A stretch of DNA of 64,000 bases, from positions 1 through 64,000 of the forward strand of contig DASPRY010000175.1 in the NCBI GenBank assembly GCA_035624215.1. Direction: 5' to 3'. This stretch comes from JAFAGX01 sp035624215. Lineage in GTDB: Bacteria; Acidobacteriota; Terriglobia; Terriglobales; Acidobacteriaceae. Under the pieces are notes generated by a model. The model was not told the origin of the DNA. It saw only the letters and a list, made by a program, of their open reading frames with translations, and searched no databases. A program made the position numbers and the translations under genes. Positions 51,887 to 60,354 of this stretch are shown here, piece by piece. Positions within the stretch are counted from its first letter, which is position 1; every line of letters begins with the position of its first letter.

Positions 51887-53485
51887 TCAACGGCTAAGAA
51901 CGTGGCCGCTGCTGCGCTCCGCAACCACCCGGCGCGCATTTTCCGCCAGTTGCTTTGCTTCCGGCATCAGGTCGAGTGCTTTGAGGACCAGAGGGTCAGC
52001 CTCCTCTTTCACCTTCAGGCCTTCATTCTGACCGAAAGCATCCACAAAAATCTCGCTCTTGATGTTGGCCCGCAGCCAATCGTTGTTCTCCACCATGTCG
52101 GCCTCAGTGTATGGAATTTTTTCCTCATCCAGGAACTTGCGAAAATCCTGCATGGTGATGTCGTCGACTTCGAACTTCTCGGTCGGATGGTGGTTGATGA
52201 CATACCGCTTGGCAAAGTTGAAGAACGCGTAGTGCTGCAGCAGGGTATCCTGAAAGCGATTGCTCTTGACCGGAGGAACGGTGTAGTCGGGGGTGATGCC
52301 GCCGCCACCGTACACCGTGCGGCCGCTGTCGGTGAGCTTCACTTCGCGGTTTGCCGTGTTATTGTCACTGTCCCGCTCGAAATAGTAGTCATACAGCGAC
52401 ACGTTAGAGTAGTCGCGTTGAATCAGGCGACCACTCGGTGTGTAGTATTTGGCCGTAGTCAGCGCCAAACCCGTATTTTCTGCCAGCGGGTACACGGTTT
52501 GAACCAGTCCCTTCCCGAACGTGGTTTCTCCTACGATCAGGCCGCGATCATGATCCTGAATCGCCCCCGCAACAATCTCCGCCGCCGATGCTGTACCGCG
52601 ATTCACCAGCACAACTAGCGGATAGTCCTTGCCGCCGTTACCATGGGTCGCCACATAGCGCTTCTCCGGAGAGTTGCGTCCGTGGTGCGAGACGATCAAC
52701 TGGCCTTTGTGCAGGAACTTATCGGCCACGCCCACGCCCTCGCTCAGCAAACCGCCCGGATTGCCGCGCAGGTCGAGGACCAGTCCTTTCAGATCACCCA
52801 TCTCGTCGAGCGCCTTTTGGACCTCGTTTTCGGTGGTTTCGTTGAACCCGCTGATATGCATGTAGCCGATGCCAGGGCGGATCAGGAAATGCAGATCCAC
52901 GCTGTAGCGCGGAATTTCATCGCGGACGACCGCGAACTCGAGTGGCTTGTCGGAGCCCTCGCGCAGGATCGTGATATGGACGGTTGTCCCCTTGGGGCCT
53001 TTGAGCAGATCAGCCACGTCACTGGTGCTCATGTTGTCGGTGGACTTGCCATCAACGGCAACTATGATGTCGCCGGGACGGATCCCCGCCCGGTACGCAG
53101 GCGTACCCACAAAGGGCGCGATCACAATCACCTTGTTGTTCCGGGGACCGACGGTCATGCCCACGCCGTAATACTTGCCGCGCTGATCCTCGCGCAGCAG
53201 GGAATAAGCCTTTGGATCAAAAAAATTGGAATGGGGATCGAGCACGTGCAGCATCCCCGGAATGGCGCCGTTATAAATGGCTTTATCTGCATTGACCGGT
53301 TCCGCGTAGTTCTGCTCGACAACGTTGTAAATCTGAGTGAATTGACGCAGGCTGTCGCGAACGTCAGAATCCCCGCCGGACGCCGCCGCAGGGGTGATCT
53401 TCTGGCCGAAGACCATTCCGAAAAAGCCGCAGGTTATAAGGACGAAAACTACCAGGAAAAGGGTGCGACGAGAACTACCAGCCAT
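51887..53485 (-). CDS. S41-family C-terminal processing peptidase
   Basis: This 532-residue CtpA/Prc-like protease starts at the ATG giving MAGSSRRTLFLVVFVLI, so it has a signal anchor. A PDZ domain (YYGVGMTVGPRNNKVIVIAPF and APAYRAGIRPGDIIVAVDG-type turns) precedes the catalytic part. The catalytic Ser is in VNRGTASAAEIVAGA and Lys in TFGKGLVQT. The C-terminal extension of about 150 residues includes helical EKFEVDDITMQDFRKFLDEE. The enzyme cuts C-termini of periplasmic proteins. Its gene is followed by a strong terminator. Confidence 0.93.
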   Translation of the reverse strand: MAGSSRRTLFLVVFVLITCGFFGMVFGQKITPAAASGGDSDVRDSLRQFTQIYNVVEQNYAEPVNADKAIYNGAIPGMLHVLDPHSNFFDPKAYSLLREDQRGKYYGVGMTVGPRNNKVIVIAPFVGTPAYRAGIRPGDIIVAVDGKSTDNMSTSDVADLLKGPKGTTVHITILREGSDKPLEFAVVRDEIPRYSVDLHFLIRPGIGYMHISGFNETTENEVQKALDEMGDLKGLVLDLRGNPGGLLSEGVGVADKFLHKGQLIVSHHGRNSPEKRYVATHGNGGKDYPLVVLVNRGTASAAEIVAGAIQDHDRGLIVGETTFGKGLVQTVYPLAENTGLALTTAKYYTPSGRLIQRDYSNVSLYDYYFERDSDNNTANREVKLTDSGRTVYGGGGITPDYTVPPVKSNRFQDTLLQHYAFFNFAKRYVINHHPTEKFEVDDITMQDFRKFLDEEKIPYTEADMVENNDWLRANIKSEIFVDAFGQNEGLKVKEEADPLVLKALDLMPEAKQLAENARRVVAERSSGHVLSR

Positions 53486-53571
53486 CTCTAGATTCCTTCG
53501 GTTTCGGGCTAAAAAACACACCCCGGTCACCGCATTCTAACCGCAGTATAGCACGCAGATTTCCACCCGCC

Positions 53572-53616
53572 AGAGTGGATATTCTGGTCCGCAGTAACGC
53601 CGCGGTTATCCACTCT
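53572..53616. repeat. 10-bp inverted repeat in the ctpA/ICMT intergenic region
   Basis: AGAGTGGATA (53572-53581) is exactly complementary to TATCCACTCT (53607-53616), with 25 bases between. It lies between the divergent CtpA and ICMT genes, before the promoter region of the latter, and could be a terminator-less stem or a paired operator. Confidence 0.5.
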
Positions 53617-53696
53617 AAGGTTGATGCTAAGCGATGGAGTGGAGATGCAGGAAAGCCTGGGCGGGACGCACTCCGCAGTCCTCACTGAAATTTCTC

Positions 53697-53725
53697 TTGC
53701 GTTGCGCAGCATTCTTTCCTATTAT
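53697..53725 (+). promoter_or_regulatory. Promoter of the ICMT-MarR operon
   Basis: TTGCGT (53697-53702) and TATTAT (53720-53725) with an exact 17-base spacer. The start point would fall near 53732, inside the first of the two palindromes. The -10 box matches five of six consensus bases; the -35 is weaker. Confidence 0.6.
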
Positions 53726-53753
53726 GTCGTATACGACACGTCGTATACGACGT
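53726..53753. promoter_or_regulatory. Tandem palindromic operators GTCGTATACGAC
   Basis: The perfect palindrome GTCGTATACGAC occurs twice, at 53726-53737 and 53740-53751, with centres 14 bases apart; the second extends to ACGTCGTATACGACGT. They overlap the predicted transcription start and precede the ribosome site of the ICMT gene. The nearby MarR-family gene is the natural candidate to bind them, giving autorepression. Confidence 0.75.
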
Positions 53754-53770
53754 ATAAAAGGAGTTGGGCT

Positions 53771-54343
53771 ATGAAACTCGATCTGAACCAGGCGGTTACC
53801 CTCCCTTGGCTGGCACTTGGGGCTTTTTGGGGGATCACTGCACTGGGCGCAAAAAGGGCGCTCCGCACGGAGTCTGGCGCCTCTCGACTCTACCACTTGC
53901 TTTTTATGACAGCGGTTTTTGCGTTACTGTTCCGCCAGAATCTGCGGATCGGTCAACTTGGCTTCCGCATCATTCCCGCATCGCGTGAGATCGGTTACCT
54001 TGGGCTTGCATTAACCTATTCAGGGGCGGCATTTGCCTTGTGGGCACGCTCCACCTTGGGAAGCAACTGGAGCGCGATGGTGAGTGTTAAGGAAAACCAC
54101 TCCTTCGTGGAACTCGGCCCATACCGCCTTGTGCGCCATCCCATTTATGCGGGATTGCTGCTTGCTATGCTCGGCACCGCGCTGGTGTACGGCGAAGCCG
54201 GCTGCTTTCTCGCGGTCATTCTGGCCTTTGTGGGCTGGTGGCTCAAAGCCCGAATGGAAGAGGAATTCATGATTCAGCAATTCGGCGAGCAGTATCGCAG
54301 TTACCAGAGGAACGTCAAGCAATTGATCCCGTTTGTACTGTAA
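53771..54343 (+). CDS. Isoprenylcysteine carboxyl-methyltransferase-like membrane protein
   Basis: This 190-residue protein has four to five membrane helices and the ICMT/PEMT-type C-terminal motif ELGPYRLVRHPIYAGLLL (GPYRxxRHPxYxG core, near residues 116-128), which binds S-adenosylmethionine. The last cytosolic segment ARMEEEFMIQQFGEQYRSYQ carries the conserved Glu/Gln-rich end. Bacterial members methylate unknown lipids or proteins. The start at 53771 follows GGAG; a longer frame upstream would run through the operators. MarR follows five bases after the stop. Confidence 0.85.
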   Translation: MKLDLNQAVTLPWLALGAFWGITALGAKRALRTESGASRLYHLLFMTAVFALLFRQNLRIGQLGFRIIPASREIGYLGLALTYSGAAFALWARSTLGSNWSAMVSVKENHSFVELGPYRLVRHPIYAGLLLAMLGTALVYGEAGCFLAVILAFVGWWLKARMEEEFMIQQFGEQYRSYQRNVKQLIPFVL

Positions 54344-54347
54344 TTGC

Positions 54348-54818
54348 ATGGTGCTCATGGCAAAACAACAGAACAAAAACCGGCACACCGGGCTGCGCCA
54401 GAGGGCCATTGAACTGGAGCAGCACCTGCGCGCGATCCAGCAGCAGATTCGAAGGCCGCTGCAAGCCGAGTTTGCCAAGGGGGGATTAACCGGGCCACAG
54501 AAAAGCGTCTTGCATGTTCTCGTCCAGTCGGACGGCCGGAGCATTAAGGAAATCACCGCGCACGTAGGTCTCGCCCACAGTACGGTGTCAGGAATCGTCG
54601 ATCGACTGCAGAAACGCGGCTTTGTCCAGCGACAAACGGATCCCCATGATCGTCGTCACACCAGAATTACCGTTTCCACTGCGATACGAGACTTCATGAA
54701 CAAGGAATATCCGGTTCTCGCCGCGCGTCCCTTGTTCGATGCGCTGCGGAAGGCTGCGCCTGAAGAACGCGAATCCATCGTGCGCGGCGTCACCATGCTG
54801 AGGAAACTGTTGGCTTAG
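54348..54818 (+). CDS. MarR-family transcriptional regulator
   Basis: This winged-helix regulator of about 156 residues has a polar N-terminus, a helix, then the HTH region PQKSVLHVLVQSDGRSIKEI and TAHVGLAHSTVSGIVDRLQK, with the wing DPHDRRHTRITVS. The C-terminal dimerisation helices end EESIVRGVTMLRKLL. MarR proteins bind palindromes as dimers and are released by ligands or oxidants. The two GTCGTATACGAC palindromes upstream of the operon are the likely target. The ATG at 54348 is used; another ATG three codons later is equally possible. Confidence 0.88.
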   Translation: MVLMAKQQNKNRHTGLRQRAIELEQHLRAIQQQIRRPLQAEFAKGGLTGPQKSVLHVLVQSDGRSIKEITAHVGLAHSTVSGIVDRLQKRGFVQRQTDPHDRRHTRITVSTAIRDFMNKEYPVLAARPLFDALRKAAPEERESIVRGVTMLRKLLA

Positions 54819-54938
54819 CCCTGCCGCTGTCAGTCTCTCGCTACTCCCTGCTCCGCTCCCAGAAACCGGTGAGTATAAAGGCATGACACATTCTTGCCGA
54901 TAACTCAGAGGGAGACCCTGCCTGGGAAAGGCACCAGT

Positions 54939-57354
54939 ATGGTGCGAGTCGCTTCCGACGATATAGGCACGAGTGATCGGTTTATTGTCACCGGCCTCAT
55001 CGCCGTGTTTCTGGTTCTCATTCTTTTCATCATAGGAGTTGGCCAACTCGGTCTGCGTGCCCTGCGCAGCCAGCATGCCGACGCGCAAAAGATCGCGGAA
55101 CAGCAATGGATGGATGTGCAGTTGGCGACTGAGGCCCTCAACTACGTCGACCAAACTGGCCAAATGGATGTGCGCATTGTGCTGAGCGACGATCCTTCGG
55201 AAGTGCAATCCCTGTTGCGTCAGCGCGCGGAAAATAGAGCCAAAATTGACGCCCTGCTGGCGCGACTTCAGACTCGGGTAGGTTCCGCCGCGGAGCAGCA
55301 AAGCCTGAATGCCGTTCTCTCCGCCAGGAGAGCCTACGTCACCGCCTACCTGCGCATCCTGAATCTTTTGTCAGAGGGCAGAACGAGAGATGCGGTGAAC
55401 GCGATGACTTCGCAAGCCTTCCCGCTGATGCTGAAGTATCAGGATGCATTCAGGGACTATTCAAACTTTCAGACCGATGAAATGAACCAGGAACTTGCCA
55501 GGAGCAAGACCCGCTATGAGGTTGCCCGTGGCCGAGCTATTTATCTCATGTCTGTCTCGCTCATGTTGGCGGCCGCCATTGCGGTATTTGTCGTGCAGAA
55601 AATCATCCTCGAAGTTCGTCAGCGAAGTAAAGCTGAGAGCGACCTCCGTCACCTGAATCGGGACCTGGAATTCAAAGTATCGCAACGCACGGCAGCTCTC
55701 GAAAGTTCCAACCAGGAGTTAAGCGCTGAGATCTCCGAACGCCAAAGACTGCAAGAAAGGCTTTTGGCTAAGACCGCTCTGCTCGAAGCCCAATTGAACG
55801 CGACCGCGGATGGAATTCTGGTCGTCGACGGTGACCGACATAAAGTACTTCAGAACCGTCGCTTTAACGAAATGTTCCGGTTTCCGCAGGAAATCGTTGA
55901 CGATCCCGATCACCGCTCATTGCTGGATTACAGCGCCGGCAAGGCCGCTAATCCTCAGGAATATCGCGAACGGATTGAGTACCTCTATGCGCACCGGGAC
56001 GAAATCGCGCACGAAGAAGTTGAGTTTCGTAATGGCAGGGTTATCGATCGATATTCCGCTCCGGTTATCGGAGAAGGGAAGTATTACGGCAGAATCTGGG
56101 TATGTCGTGATATCACCCAGCGCAAACGAAACGAGGCCTTCGTCCGGCTTCTCTCAACCGCTGTCGAGCAGTCTCCGGTTTCGATCGTCATCACCGATCT
56201 GGCAGCGCGCATCACCTATGTCAATCGCAGGTTCTTGGAGACCACTGGATTCGGCTACGGGGAAGTGATTGGTCAGAATCCACGCTTCCTGAAGTCGGGA
56301 CGGACACCGCCCGAAGACTACCAACGTATGTGGCAGACCATCAAAGCCGGCAAAGAGTGGAGAGGCGAAATCTGCAACCGCAAGAAGAACGGGGATCTGT
56401 ATTGGGAGTCCGTGGCCATCCGGCCCATCACCGATGCGAGCGGCAAAATCGCCAACTTCCTGGCAGTTAAGGAGGACATCACGGAGCGCCGCAACATGGC
56501 GGCGCAATTACAGCAGGCGCAAAAACTGGAAGCCATCGGACAGCTTGCCGCCGGCATCGCTCACGAGATCAACACCCCCATGCAATTTATCGGGGACAAT
56601 ACGCGCTTTGTGCAACAGGCGTGGGCCTCGCTGGACGGCTTGATTGCGCTGGTCTGTTCACGGTCCATTCTTGAGGAGTCCAAACTCAAGCATGTCCTCG
56701 AGGAGATACAGGCCGCTGATCCTGAGTATCTGCAAAAAGAAGTGCCCCTGGCAATCGACCAATCGTTAGAGGGCATCGCGCGGGTCATTAAGATCGTGCG
56801 CGCAATGAAAGAGTTTTCCCACCCCGGCTCTGAGGAGAAGAAACTCGCCAATATCAATGAGGCGATCGAAACCACCGTCACCGTAGCGAGGAATGAGTGG
56901 AAATACGTCGCCGACCTCGAAACCTCGCTCTCCGACGATGTTGGGCTTGTCCCATGCCACATCGGGGAGGTCAATCAGGTGCTGCTCAACCTGCTGGTCA
57001 ACGCCGCACACGCTGTCGCTCAAGTCGTAGGCGATGCATCCAAGGGCAAAGGAACAATCCAAATTAAGACCACAAGGTGCGAGAACTGGGTGCAGATCTC
57101 TGTCCACGACTCTGGCTGTGGTATCCCGGCGGCCATTCAGTCACGCATCTTCGATCCTTATCTTCACCACCAAGGAGCCGGGCAAAGGCACGGGCCAGGG
57201 ACTCGCATTGGCCTACGCGATCATCGTTAAGAAACATGGTGGCAAAATCTGGTTTGAATCGAAGGAAGGAGAAGGCACAACGTTTTTTGTTCGCCTCCCA
57301 GCCCAGGCAGGCCCATTGGAAGCGGGCGGGGAACTCGCAGCCTCGGCAAACTGA
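54939..57354 (+). pseudogene. PAS-domain sensor histidine kinase, interrupted by a single-base frameshift
   Basis: The first frame (to 57230) encodes membrane helix 1 (about 14-36), a helical periplasmic region, helix 2 (about 200-223), a coiled coil, two PAS domains (about 280-395 and 403-515), the phospho-acceptor box with H542 in GIAHEINTP, and the N box NQVLLNLLVNAAHAV and G1 box DSGCGIP. It then loses frame at about 57162 with one extra base in CCTTATCTTCACC. The right frame continues to 57354 with FTTKEPGKGTGQGLALAYAI, KKHGGKIWFESKEGEGTTF and a stop, that is F box, G2 box and the end of the ATPase domain. Either a decayed gene or a base-call error; no slippery heptamer is present. Confidence 0.85.
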
Positions 57355-57437
57355 AATTTGGTCAACGTTCCAGGTTCCAGAATTGCTTACCGCTTGCATC
57401 TGCTGTTGCATTGCTGCCAATCCGCCGCGGCAGTATC

Positions 57438-57764
57438 ATGAAGCGCATGGGGTTCTCGGAGACCATTTTCCTCTTCTTTCTGGCTCTGCTGATTTTCGGG
57501 CCCAAGAAACTGCCCGAAATTGCCCGCCAGGTGGGCAAGGCGCTCAATGAATTCCGGCGTGCCTCTAACGAATTCAAAGCGCAGATCGCCTCGGAGATTT
57601 CCCAGCTGGAACTGGAAGAGCATCACCAAATTCTCCCGCCCGCACCCGAGCCGCCGAATTCGGTCGCCACGCTTCCGCCGGCCAGCCAAGCCGGGGCCGC
57701 CGCATCTATTCCAGCCGGGGAAGGTTCCCCAGATCCCCTGACGAAGGTTGCCCCCGATGCCTGA
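57438..57764 (+). CDS. tatA: Sec-independent translocase subunit TatA/TatB
   Basis: This 108-residue protein starts at MKRMGFSETIF with one N-terminal helix, the hinge FGPKKLPEIARQVG (FGxKKLP type) and an amphipathic helix with many Glu/Lys residues. A Pro/Ala-rich polar tail (about residues 65-108) follows. The Glu in GFSE is more TatB-like, while FGPKKLP is common to both; a single TatA/B protein may serve. The start of tatC overlaps its stop by eight bases, so both form the Tat translocase for folded proteins. Confidence 0.88.
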   Translation: MKRMGFSETIFLFFLALLIFGPKKLPEIARQVGKALNEFRRASNEFKAQIASEISQLELEEHHQILPPAPEPPNSVATLPPASQAGAAASIPAGEGSPDPLTKVAPDA

Positions 57765-58557
57765 GATGGCGGCCGAACTACCGTCCGGCAAGACCGAGCA
57801 GGAAACCATGCCAGCCATGAGCTTCCTGGAGCATTTGGAGGAACTCCGGCGCCGGCTCATCTATTGCATCATCTCGGTGGTAATCGGCTTTTTTCTATGT
57901 TGGGGATACGCGGAAAACATTGTGGGCTGGATGCAGAAGCCCATTATGGAAGCGCTGCAGCGCAACAAAATGCCGCAAACACTGGTGTATTTGAACCCCA
58001 CCGATCCCTTCAACCTTTACTTGAAGATTGGATTGCTTGCGGGCCTCTTTGTGGCCTGTCCCTTTGTGCTGTATCAGGTTTGGATGTTCATCTCGCCGGG
58101 CCTTTACCGACGCGAGAAGCGTTACGTTGTCCCGTTCATGTTCTCGACGATTTTCTTGTTTGTGTCTGGCGGATTCTTTGGGTACAAATTGGTTTATCCG
58201 GCGGCACTGGATTTCTTGATCGGCTACGGCAAGCAGTTCCAGCCGATGATCACCATCCACGAGTACACGGATTTGTTTTTGACCGTGATCCTCGGCTTGG
58301 GAGTGGTTTTCGAACTGCCGATTCTGGTTTTCTTTCTGGCGCTGATGGGAGTCATCAGCGCTGGCTGGATGTGGCGGAATGTCCGCTACTCCATCCTCAT
58401 CATTTTCATCATCGCGGCCATTCTCACCCCTACTACCGACATCCTCAACATGTGCATCTTCGCCGCTCCCATGGTGGCGCTCTATCTGCTGAGCATTGGG
58501 ATTGCCTACGTGGTGCATCCCAAGCAGCGCAAGGCACGCGCCGCGCGAAGGGGATGA
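57757..58557 (+). CDS. tatC: Sec-independent protein translocase subunit TatC
   Basis: This 266-residue inner-membrane protein has six helices and the family motifs FLEHLEELRRRL (cytosolic N-terminus, binds the twin-arginine signal), NPTDPFNLYLKIGLLAG with the conserved loop, and EKRYVVPFMFSTI. The start is at the ATG overlapping the tatA stop. TatC recognises folded, cofactor-loaded exports. It is followed by an M28-type protein after 53 bases. Confidence 0.95.
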   Translation: MPEMAAELPSGKTEQETMPAMSFLEHLEELRRRLIYCIISVVIGFFLCWGYAENIVGWMQKPIMEALQRNKMPQTLVYLNPTDPFNLYLKIGLLAGLFVACPFVLYQVWMFISPGLYRREKRYVVPFMFSTIFLFVSGGFFGYKLVYPAALDFLIGYGKQFQPMITIHEYTDLFLTVILGLGVVFELPILVFFLALMGVISAGWMWRNVRYSILIIFIIAAILTPTTDILNMCIFAAPMVALYLLSIGIAYVVHPKQRKARAARRG

Positions 58558-58610
58558 TGAGTCATCCTGAGCAAGCGTTTCTTTTTGCACCGCGAACAGC
58601 TGGGTGCCCC

Positions 58611-59612
58611 ATGTTTGCGCGCTTTATGCGCAAAGGTGGGAGACGATGGTTGTCGGTTGTACTCACGTCGCTCGCTCTCTGGTGTTGCACCAGGCAGAAA
58701 GAGACGCCGGCCGCAGCAAAAGATTCCCCGGCACCGGCTCAGGCATCATTGGACCCCTCTGCGCTGCCCGCCGACACCGGGGCCCCGCCCGCCTTCGATT
58801 CCAATCGCGCATTTCAGTACATAAAAGAGATCGTCGCTTTCGGACCTCGTCCCATCGGCAGCGAGAATCACAAGAAGGTTGAGAACTACATTGTTTCTCA
58901 TCTCAAGGCCGATACGGTCGAGGAGGATTCTTTCACCATTACGCCTTCCCAGGGCAGATTTCCGGTGCGCAATATCATTGCGAAATTTCCCGGTACCCGG
59001 GACGGAATCATCGTGATTGCCAGCCACTACGACACCAACTGGCCACTGCGCGATACCCCCTATGTCGGAGCAAACGATGGCGGGTCATCCAGCGCTCTGC
59101 TCTTGGAGTTTGCCAATCAGTTGCGCGGCAAGAAGAACGAAGGCTACAGCATCTGGCTGCTCTGGGACGATGCGGAAGAATCCATGCGCCTGCCCTGGTA
59201 CGATCCCGAAAGTCTTTACGGCGTCCGTCATCTGGCGGAGAAGTGGCAGGATGACGGCACGCTAAAGAAGATCAAAGCGTTCATCCTCGAAGACATGATC
59301 GGTGATGCCGACCTCAATATCGAGCACGATACCAACTCCACGCCGTGGCTCCAGGACCTCGTTTATCAAGCCGCCACACGCCTGGGCTATCAATCCCACT
59401 TCTTTGAGCGCAGCCTTGCGATCGAAGATGATCACCGCCCGTTTCTGGACCGGGGAGTGCCCTGCGTGGACTTAATTGATCTCGATTACGGCTACAACAA
59501 CGTCTTCTGGCATTCGCCGCAGGATACGGTCGACAAACTCAGCCCCAAGAGCCTGGAAATTGCGGGAGCCGTTACTCTCGAAACTGTGCGGATGCTGGAC
59601 CGAATGAAGTAA
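58611..59612 (+). CDS. Exported M28-family protein, glutaminyl-cyclase-like
   Basis: The 333-residue protein starts at MFARFMRKGGRRWLS; the longer frame upstream runs through tatC and is rejected. A hydrophobic segment ending near CCTRQKE is an export signal, possibly a lipoprotein with an unusual lipobox. The M28 metal site is seen as ASHYDT, VGANDGGSSS, WDDAEES, LEDMIGDAD and FWHSPQD. The stretches ESLYGVRHLAEKW and DDHRPFLDRGVP match animal-type glutaminyl-peptide cyclotransferase more than aminopeptidases. It may cyclise N-terminal Gln of exported proteins; aminopeptidase activity is the alternative. Confidence 0.85.
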   Translation: MFARFMRKGGRRWLSVVLTSLALWCCTRQKETPAAAKDSPAPAQASLDPSALPADTGAPPAFDSNRAFQYIKEIVAFGPRPIGSENHKKVENYIVSHLKADTVEEDSFTITPSQGRFPVRNIIAKFPGTRDGIIVIASHYDTNWPLRDTPYVGANDGGSSSALLLEFANQLRGKKNEGYSIWLLWDDAEESMRLPWYDPESLYGVRHLAEKWQDDGTLKKIKAFILEDMIGDADLNIEHDTNSTPWLQDLVYQAATRLGYQSHFFERSLAIEDDHRPFLDRGVPCVDLIDLDYGYNNVFWHSPQDTVDKLSPKSLEIAGAVTLETVRMLDRMK

Positions 59613-59639
59613 CCGTGTCCCGGGCTAACGTCAGCCATT

Positions 59640-59661
59640 CCTGGACTGCCGCCAGTCCAGG
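59640..59661 (+). terminator. Strong hairpin after the M28 gene
   Basis: CCTGGACT (59640-59647) pairs perfectly with AGTCCAGG (59654-59661), loop GCCGCC, about 28 bases after the M28 stop. No T-run follows, so it may slow or stop transcription without being a canonical Rho-independent terminator. It lies directly before the promoter of the oxidase operon. Confidence 0.5.
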
Positions 59662-59662
59662 C

Positions 59663-59691
59663 TTGCAACCCTGCCTCCGACCGTCTAAAAT
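59663..59691 (+). promoter_or_regulatory. Promoter of the haem-copper oxidase operon
   Basis: TTGCAA (59663-59668) and TAAAAT (59686-59691) with an exact 17-base spacer; both hexamers match the sigma70 consensus in four and five positions. The start point would be near 59698, about 78 bases before the ATG of subunit II, leaving room for an operator. Confidence 0.55.
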
Positions 59692-59708
59692 ACCTGCCGT
59701 CAATTTTA

Positions 59709-59723
59709 TATCGTGGAACGATA
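59709..59723. promoter_or_regulatory. Palindrome TATCGTggaACGATA, candidate operator
   Basis: A perfect 6-bp inverted repeat with a 3-base centre lies about 10 bases after the predicted start point of the oxidase operon. Its size fits a dimeric regulator. No regulator gene lies beside it, and it differs from the GTCGTATACGAC element upstream of the ICMT gene. Confidence 0.5.
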
Positions 59724-59775
59724 CATAGCAAAACAACTCAAGCGGAATGCCTAGCAGCGCGAAAGGATCAGAACC

Positions 59776-60333
59776 ATGATCCAAATGCACGCCTTCTACC
59801 TGTTTCTGGCGCTCGCAGCGTTCTTGATCGCCATGTTTATCTATGCCGCCTGGAGCACCCGGCGTGTCCGGGATATCGATTATCACTCCGCCTATGCACT
59901 CCGAAAGAAGTTGCTCTTCGTGGTGTTGGTGGTGCTCGTGATTGGCCTGACCATGACTTTGGCCAAAACCCCTTATCCTCGAAGCAGCGATATCCCGGAT
60001 CAGGTGGTCTTTGTCGTTGGAAAGCAGTTCTCCTTCGGCATCTCGGCTTCGCCCATCGCCAACGATGATGAATATCTCGCCGCCACCTATTCCACGCCCG
60101 TGCAGGTAAATGCCGGATCTCTGGTCGAATTCCGGGTCACCAGTTTTGATGTCAATCACGGATTCAGCATTTATTCCCCGAGCAATCACCTCATCGGCCA
60201 AACCCAGGCCATGCCGGGTTACGTCAATCGGCTGCGACTTCGTTTCAACGAGCCGGGAAGATATCACGTGCTATGCCTGGAATTGTGCGGCTCGGGTCAC
60301 CACCGTATGCGTGGAGTTTTCGACGTGAAATGA
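59776..60333 (+). CDS. CuA-containing subunit II of a haem-copper oxidase (ba3-like)
   Basis: This 185-residue membrane protein has two N-terminal helices (about 7-25 and 45-63) and a periplasmic cupredoxin domain. All CuA ligands are present: H128 in FDVNHGFSIYS and C167, E169, C171, H175, M178 in CLELCGSGHHRM. The small size is like B-type (ba3) oxidase subunit II, though the ba3 subunit of Thermus has one helix. It receives electrons from a cytochrome c or cupredoxin. Subunit I follows after 21 bases. Confidence 0.9.
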   Translation: MIQMHAFYLFLALAAFLIAMFIYAAWSTRRVRDIDYHSAYALRKKLLFVVLVVLVIGLTMTLAKTPYPRSSDIPDQVVFVVGKQFSFGISASPIANDDEYLAATYSTPVQVNAGSLVEFRVTSFDVNHGFSIYSPSNHLIGQTQAMPGYVNRLRLRFNEPGRYHVLCLELCGSGHHRMRGVFDVK

Positions 60334-60354
60334 ACTGAGTGAAGGAGCCCACCT

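Noticed and set aside
57150..57230. Programmed frameshift in the histidine kinase
   Set aside because: No slippery heptamer or stimulatory stem is seen at the shift point; it needs a simple single-base change.
57864..58610. N-terminal extension of the M28 protein
   Set aside because: The frame runs through tatC in another phase; no signal, and the composition is a shadow of tatC.
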